Under the pieces are notes generated by a model. The model worked only from the letters and a program-made list of their open reading frames with translations, was not told where the DNA came from and made no database searches. A stretch of 7,809 bases of DNA from Rhodospirillaceae bacterium CCH5-H10 (lineage in GTDB: Bacteria; Pseudomonadota; Alphaproteobacteria; Reyranellales; Reyranellaceae). Position numbers and translations under genes: made by a program. Where the stretch lies: NCBI GenBank assembly GCA_001557035.1, contig LSKJ01000035.1, positions 1 to 7,809 of the forward strand. Direction: 5' to 3'. Of this stretch, positions 4,735 through 7,809 are shown piece by piece. Each line of letters begins with the position of its first letter. The stretch's first letter is position 1.

Positions 4735-6309
4735 CTAAATGGGGGGTAGACCACCGGTTACCGAAATCAGCCGTCTCAACAGCGAGAGAAGAACAGGGTG
4801 ATCAGCTAGTAATCTTTGAAGAAATGCCGCGTTGCCATGAACCCACGCTACCGCCTGCAACCCGCCGGCCACTGCACCACCGATCGCTGCCGCCACTCCA
4901 ATAGCCGCTTTCTTGCTATTCCAGGTCAAGAGAGCCAGCCGCATAGCCAAACGCGTGAAGTTCCTAAGAGCACCAAACTGAAACGAGCGTGCTCTTTCCG
5001 CAGCTCGAGTGTCACCACTAGCAAGCAAATCCGCCTCGTCCAGAGCATCAGCTGCAGCTGCAGTCGCCAATTTCTGCCGCCGGGCACTAGCGATGGCTTC
5101 CGCGACCCCCTCTAAAGCGACGTTCAAGGCATTTGCATCGGGGCCTCTTCTGCCAGCATCCATCTCTTCGAGGAACGGGTCGTTTGCCACGTAGATATTC
5201 CAGACTTCGGTCACCTGCTTCAGTGCGCCAGCGACACCCTCTGGAAGAGGCGGATGGTCTGGGTCGATCGACATTCGCCTTCGATCGTCCACTTCTAACT
5301 GCCCGCGCAGTGCATTGCCACGCGGGACGGCAAAGCCCGGCTCCACTGCAGACGGAGCCTGCCCCAGACTACTCCGAAACCGATCTAAAGAGCGTAAGAG
5401 AGGGGCGAGCATGTTACTGGAACTGCATTGGCCACGAAGTTCATCGACCAATCCCGTCAACTCTTCATGCAGATCTGACGCTAACTGGTTTTTTACTAAG
5501 TCAGCAGCGCCGGCGTGCGGATCCACGTCAATCTCGCCCCGCAATGTGATCGAGAAATTGACGCTAGTGCGCTCTTGTTCACCAACAGATTCGGGTTGCA
5601 GTTCGTCCTCTTTCTCAGGACCAAGCCTATGTGAGATCCACCGATTCACCGCCTCCGGATTTGAAGCTAGTGAAACGTCCCAGTCGTTATAGGCTCGCCG
5701 TTCGAGAAGAGATTCCTGAGCGCCTAACCACCGATCGCTCAACCAATTGGCCCAGACACCCCATCCACCTGATAATTCATAAAGTCGAGCGACGGATGCC
5801 CTCGCAAAATTCATTACTTCGGCCTGGGGAACAGGTTGAGCAAGTAGCTGGCGAAGATGAACAATCGCCAAAGGCTGCAAGACTCGGAAATCCAGCTGGA
5901 GCCCTTCTATAAGACGAGCATCAAAACCCATGAGCGAGTCCATCGCCCTTCTAACGGAAGGAGGGTCCGCGAACCGTGACGCCGCCGCCTCAAGGCAGTA
6001 GTCCATAGCCAACGTAAAGCGAAAACTTATGGAAGAATGTTTGCCGGATTGAAGCGCCTGCAACGCGTGCCGAAGCTCCAATAGTCTGCGCCGATTGGGC
6101 TGCTGAGTATTCAGCACGCTGAGCATCGACGCCGCGGTAGCAAATCCCACAAGCAAAACTTCATGATTCTGAGCACCACGGCGCGTTAAGTATGCGCCGA
6201 TGGACCGAAGAAGCATACGGAAGAGAAAGATCGCCGCTTGATCCGTTGAGGACATGCGAAGAATTCTATCGACTTCAGTACGCATCAATGAAGAGAGAGG
6301 TGAGGCCAC
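4735..6309 (-). CDS. Unrecognised 524-residue protein with C-terminal membrane span
   Basis: I do not recognise this protein. GTG 6309 has GGAG 8 bases upstream and is preferred; the first ATG (6285, residue 9) has no ribosome site. Residues 1-215 are mostly helical and Leu/Ala/Arg-rich, including FLFRMLLRSIGAYLTRRG (28-45) and VMNFARASVARLYELSGGWG (165-184). Residues 248-262 form a strand-like patch (TSVNFSITLRGEIDV). A helical, acidic segment spans 266-320 and a Pro/Gly-rich linker about 320-360. Residues 360-430 are again helical. One likely transmembrane segment lies at about 467-490 (Ala/Gly/Val-rich, preceded by KK), followed by about 30 residues ending LLRRLISVTGGLPPI. No ATPase, nuclease, protease, helicase or transporter motif is visible. 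Codons are much less GC-biased than in the flanks. It stands alone, convergent with a Mor-like regulator, behind a palindrome-rich region. A defence, toxin or regulatory role is conceivable but unsupported. Confidence 0.8.
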   Translation of the reverse strand: MASPLSSLMRTEVDRILRMSSTDQAAIFLFRMLLRSIGAYLTRRGAQNHEVLLVGFATAASMLSVLNTQQPNRRRLLELRHALQALQSGKHSSISFRFTLAMDYCLEAAASRFADPPSVRRAMDSLMGFDARLIEGLQLDFRVLQPLAIVHLRQLLAQPVPQAEVMNFARASVARLYELSGGWGVWANWLSDRWLGAQESLLERRAYNDWDVSLASNPEAVNRWISHRLGPEKEDELQPESVGEQERTSVNFSITLRGEIDVDPHAGAADLVKNQLASDLHEELTGLVDELRGQCSSSNMLAPLLRSLDRFRSSLGQAPSAVEPGFAVPRGNALRGQLEVDDRRRMSIDPDHPPLPEGVAGALKQVTEVWNIYVANDPFLEEMDAGRRGPDANALNVALEGVAEAIASARRQKLATAAAADALDEADLLASGDTRAAERARSFQFGALRNFTRLAMRLALLTWNSKKAAIGVAAAIGGAVAGGLQAVAWVHGNAAFLQRLLADHPVLLSLLRRLISVTGGLPPI

Positions 6310-6368
6310 TCAAGCGTCTCCGCGGGCTTCTAGAAAGGATTGGCAAGCTCATATAACTGTGCGCCGTT

Positions 6369-6470
6369 CCTTTGAAAGGTAGCCATCGCTACCGATCGGT
6401 CACGGGTACCTGTATCCCGAAAATGCCTCCCCAATTGGGAGCATACTGAAAATGCTGTTTCCTGTGAAAC
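6369..6470. promoter_or_regulatory. Cluster of palindromes upstream of the 524-residue gene
   Basis: The gap 6310-6743 has no intact gene, and its left half is dense in dyads. They are CCTTTGAAAGG (6369-6379), GGTAGC / GCTACC (6378-6393), ACCGATCGGT (6391-6400), CTCCC / GGGAG with an ATG/CAT outer stem (6423-6444) overlapping the perfect CCCAATTGGG (6430-6439), and GTTTC / GAAAC (6457-6470). The first three are contiguous and share bases. They could be operators for the minus-strand gene starting at 6309 or hairpins in its leader. I could not pick a convincing promoter in this stretch on the minus strand. Confidence 0.45.
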
Positions 6471-6474
6471 GAAA

Positions 6475-6500
6475 GTCAGGGGAAGCCCTTCCCTCCTGAC
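6475..6500. other. 10-bp hairpin at the right edge of the low-GC segment
   Basis: GTCAGGGGAA (6475-6484) pairs with TTCC (6489-6492) and CCTGAC (6495-6500), a 10-bp stem with a two-base bulge and a GCCC loop. No T-run follows on either strand. High-GC coding-like sequence begins immediately after it, so it may mark the island edge or be a transcription barrier. Confidence 0.45.
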
Positions 6501-6595
6501 CCCATGGCGACGCGCAATGGATCATGGATAACGGCCGCTACGTCGACCAGGTCGGCGCGCATTGCTGCGGCCGGAGCGACTGCCGGCGCGCCGGC
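6500..6595 (+). pseudogene. Remnant of a Cys-rich CCG-x2-DC type protein gene
   Basis: Right after an in-frame TGA (6497-6499) the frame reads PHGDAQWIMDNGRYVDQV and then GAHCCGRSDCRRA. Nearly every codon is GC-ending, as in native genes here. The pattern W-I...Y-V...G-x-HCCG-x2-DC resembles small exported alphaproteobacterial proteins that carry an HCCG-x-x-DC motif. There is no start codon or signal peptide upstream, and the reading degrades after about 6595, where the hsp20 promoter region begins. It therefore looks like an internal fragment truncated at both ends. The family resemblance is from memory of the motif and needs a search. A 40-residue reading from ATG 6504 in another frame is not protein-like. 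Confidence 0.4.
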
Positions 6596-6624
6596 GGCCG
6601 GGGTGAAAATTTTGCGTTCTCCCG

Positions 6625-6652
6625 CTTGAAGCCTTTTGGGCTTCACCTAAAT
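6625..6652 (+). promoter_or_regulatory. RpoH (sigma-32) type heat-shock promoter for hsp20
   Basis: CTTGAA (6625-6630), preceded by CCCG, and CCTAAAT (6646-6652) are separated by 15 bases. This fits the RpoH pattern of a CTTGAA -35 and a C-rich, AT-ending -10. Transcription would start near 6658-6661, giving a leader of about 85 nt that matches the thermometer described next. The spacer contains a perfect dyad, TGAAGCC / GGCTTCA (6627-6633, 6639-6645), overlapping the -35. Confidence 0.65.
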
Positions 6653-6657
6653 CGTCT

Positions 6658-6743
6658 CCCGGCGGCGCTGAAAGCGTGCCGCCCGGCGGTCGCCCCGAGG
6701 GGGATCGCTTCGCAAACCCATCGCTCAGGAGTGGAGGATGAAC
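6658..6743 (+). promoter_or_regulatory. ROSE-type RNA thermometer in the hsp20 5' UTR
   Basis: Three consecutive hairpins fold in the leader. The first is GGCGG-CGCT / AGCG-CCGCC (6661-6683, two-base bulge). The second is GGC-GGTC-CCC / GGG-GATC-GCT (6685-6709, G6692 bulged). The last one, 6719-6740, covers the Shine-Dalgarno. In it UCGCU (6721-6725) pairs with AGGA (6735-6738) with G6723 opposite the gap, extended by C6719-A6720 with U6739-G6740 and by C6726-G6734. U-Y-G-C-U opposite the ribosome site is the defining ROSE signature, and the flanking CCCAUC...GGAGGAU also resembles the rhizobial consensus. The known role is to block translation of small heat-shock genes at low temperature and melt on heating. 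The call rests on hand folding. Confidence 0.8.
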
Positions 6744-7190
6744 ATGCGCACGACTTTCGATTTCTCGCCGTTCTATCGTGACACGGTCGGCTTCGACCGG
6801 GTGTTCCATATGCTCGATTCGGCCGTCAGCCAGGGCTCGCAGGGCTATCCGCCGTACAACATCGAAAAGGCCGGCGACGACAGCTACCGCATCGTCATGG
6901 CGGTCGCGGGCTTCGGCGAGGCCGAGCTCAACGTGACCCAGAAGGAAGACGAACTCCTCGTCACCGGCAAGGCGCAGCCCGGCGCGGAGGAGAAGCAGTA
7001 TCTCTATCGCGGCATCGCCGCGCGCGAGTTCGAGCGGCGCTTCCAGCTCGCAGACCACGTCAAGGTGGTGGGCGCCGGCCTGGCCAACGGCCTGCTGACG
7101 ATCGAGCTGAAGCGCGAGATCCCCGAGGAGAAGAAGGCGCGCGCGATCCGCATCGAGTCCGGCGCCACGCCGCGCATCACCCGGCAGTAG
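6744..7190 (+). CDS. hsp20: Small heat-shock protein Hsp20 (IbpA-like)
   Basis: This 148-residue ATP-independent holdase binds unfolding proteins and keeps them competent for DnaK/ClpB refolding. The N-terminus, MRTTFDFSPFYRDTVGFDRV, is the IbpA-type signature. The alpha-crystallin domain spans about 35-126, from YPPYNIEKAGDDSYRIVMAV through GLANGLLTIEL (112-122). The C-terminal tail carries the I-x-I anchor (I135-R-I137) used in oligomer assembly. Start choice: ATG 6738 is in frame, but its A directly abuts the GGAGG ribosome site (6733-6737) and it is part of the thermometer stem. ATG 6744 has a normal 6-base spacing and gives the family's usual N-terminus. Expression is likely doubly heat-controlled, by the RpoH-type promoter and the ROSE element. 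A strong hairpin follows, so it is probably monocistronic. Confidence 0.95.
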   Translation: MRTTFDFSPFYRDTVGFDRVFHMLDSAVSQGSQGYPPYNIEKAGDDSYRIVMAVAGFGEAELNVTQKEDELLVTGKAQPGAEEKQYLYRGIAAREFERRFQLADHVKVVGAGLANGLLTIELKREIPEEKKARAIRIESGATPRITRQ

Positions 7191-7216
7191 GTAAGCAAGG
7201 GCGAAGGCCCGCGTTG

Positions 7217-7258
7217 GGGGAGGGGCGTCCGCCGCGCAGGCGCGGCGGTCGCCTCCCC
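7217..7258 (+). terminator. Very strong GC hairpin after hsp20
   Basis: CCGCCGCGC (7229-7237) pairs with GCGCGGCGG (7240-7248). The stem continues outward as GGGGAGG...CG against CG-CCTCCCC (7217-7227, 7250-7258), with one T-T mismatch and two extra G. It lies 26 bases after the hsp20 stop. The T-run of a canonical intrinsic terminator is absent, as is common in very GC-rich genomes. Confidence 0.6.
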
Positions 7259-7318
7259 GGACGATGGGGCCGCCGGATCGTCGCCCGTACATCACCGATT
7301 ATCGAAAGGAGGTTCGTC

Positions 7319-7809
7319 ATGATCGCGAGGTCGGCAGCCTACCGGCCCGATGGTTCGTACGACTTGCTGGCCCCGCGGGCGCAGGTCGACGGTGCACCCG
7401 TTTTCCCGCCCGCATTTGCCAGGCCCTTCACGATCGACCAGCCGCCGCGCGGCCGCGTGCTGATCGTCGAGGACGAGATTCCGGTCGCGCTCGATCTCCA
7501 GAAGGCGCTGCGCGATGCCGGCTACCGCATCGTCGGTCCCGCCGGCAGCCAGAGCGAGGTCGAGCGGCTGGTGCGGCGCGGCCTGCTCGACGCCGCGGTG
7601 ATCGACGCCGACAGCCGCGCCGCCATGCCCTTTGCGGTGGCCGACTGGCTGGCCGCCGAGGAGGTGCCCTTCGCCTTCATCGTGGGCGAGGGGACGGAGC
7701 TGCCGCGCGACCACGCGCTGCGCCCGCAGCTCACACGGCCGGTCGCTCCGCGGGCGCTGGTCGATACGGTGGAGCAGATGATCGAGGGCAATCCGGCGGC
7801 GATGCCGAT
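7319..7809 (+). CDS. Response-regulator receiver protein, degenerate, 3' end outside window
   Basis: An ideal ribosome site (AAAGGAGG, 7 bases spacing) precedes ATG 7319, and the frame stays open to the window end (163 residues seen). About 45 residues of Pro/Ala-rich extension precede a receiver domain: RVLIVEDEIPVALDLQKALRD (46-66) with acidic pocket residues Glu51 and Asp52, then GYRIVGPAGS, then AAVIDADSR with the likely phosphoacceptor Asp96. The conserved Thr/Ser before the loop Gly (usually T-G) is Val122 (FAFIVGEG), and the conserved Lys of the K-P motif is Arg140 (LTRPVAP). So the phosphoryl site is kept but two switch residues are changed. Such stand-alone receivers are common in alphaproteobacterial two-component and stress signalling. 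Whether an output domain follows cannot be seen. A 6-bp GACGAT / ATCGTC hairpin lies upstream (7260-7282). Confidence 0.85.
   Translation, partial: MIARSAAYRPDGSYDLLAPRAQVDGAPVFPPAFARPFTIDQPPRGRVLIVEDEIPVALDLQKALRDAGYRIVGPAGSQSEVERLVRRGLLDAAVIDADSRAAMPFAVADWLAAEEVPFAFIVGEGTELPRDHALRPQLTRPVAPRALVDTVEQMIEGNPAAMP

Larger units (their letters stand above)
4239..6500. other. Low-GC segment, candidate small genomic island
   Basis: Base composition drops visibly after the stop at 4238 and returns to the high-GC pattern near 6500; sampled lines inside are close to 50 percent GC. The segment holds a phage-type regulator, an orphan 524-residue gene and a palindrome-rich noncoding region. Its right edge abuts a truncated gene remnant. 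I see no integrase, transposase, tRNA gene or matching direct repeats at the edges, so the boundaries are approximate and the mechanism of arrival is unknown. The convergent gap at 4613-4734 shows only weak stem possibilities (CTGCC / GGCAG at 4647-4667). Confidence 0.5.

Noticed and set aside
4434..4904. 156-codon plus-strand frame
   Set aside because: Overlaps the Mor-like gene and the 3' end of the 524-residue gene; no ribosome site and no coherent protein pattern.
4239..6500. tRNA gene, att repeats, integrase, transposase or CRISPR repeats associated with the low-GC segment
   Set aside because: Both edges were scanned by eye on both strands; no cloverleaf, no matching direct repeats at the two ends, no recombinase motif and no spaced repeat array were seen.
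6522..7295. 257-codon minus-strand frame opposite hsp20
   Set aside because: Antisense shadow of hsp20 and its thermometer region; composition typical of a GC-rich reverse frame.
7292..7714. 140-codon minus-strand frame opposite the receiver gene
   Set aside because: The plus strand has an ideal ribosome site and a recognisable receiver domain; the minus reading is a shadow.

Overview
The window reads as chromosome from a high-GC alphaproteobacterium, probably from a rhizobial or rhodospirillal lineage. The evidence is strongly GC-ending codons in most genes, an Hsp20 gene with an alphaproteobacterial RpoH-like promoter and a ROSE-type RNA thermometer, an MlrC-type (M81) peptidase, and small hypothetical proteins of a kind common in soil alphaproteobacteria. 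This is inference from sequence character; no marker gene fixes the taxon.

Left part (1-4238), high GC. It opens inside the C-terminal domain of an M81/MlrC-like metallopeptidase. A structured leader follows (684-768), then a complete NhaA Na+/H+ antiporter with all key ion-binding residues. Convergent to nhaA is a run of minus-strand genes: a small STAS/SEC14-like protein, a 60-codon gene broken by one missing base near its start, an exported protein of about 20 kDa with a Tat-like signal peptide, and a possible 32-residue membrane protein. Divergent from these, two small plus-strand hypothetical genes overlap by ATGA and form a two-gene operon ending at a strong hairpin.

Middle part (about 4239-6500), visibly lower GC (about half, against clearly higher in the flanks). 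It holds a Mor-like phage-type transcription regulator on the plus strand. Convergent to it is a 524-residue minus-strand protein that I cannot assign to any family; it is mainly helical with one membrane-spanning segment near the C-terminus. Behind the 524-codon gene lies a 190-bp noncoding stretch packed with palindromes and hairpins. The composition shift, the phage-type regulator, the orphan protein and a gene remnant at the right edge suggest a small acquired island. No integrase, transposase, tRNA or terminal repeats are visible. This is the best candidate for something undescribed, but the sequence alone gives no function.

Right part (about 6500-7809), high GC again. It starts with a remnant of a Cys-rich CCG-x2-DC type gene. 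Next come an RpoH-type promoter with a perfect dyad in its spacer, a three-hairpin 5' UTR whose last hairpin has the ROSE signature UCGCU pairing with AGGA over the Shine-Dalgarno, an IbpA-like small heat-shock protein, and a very strong GC hairpin downstream. The window ends inside a response-regulator receiver protein that keeps its phosphoacceptor Asp but has lost the conserved Thr and Lys.
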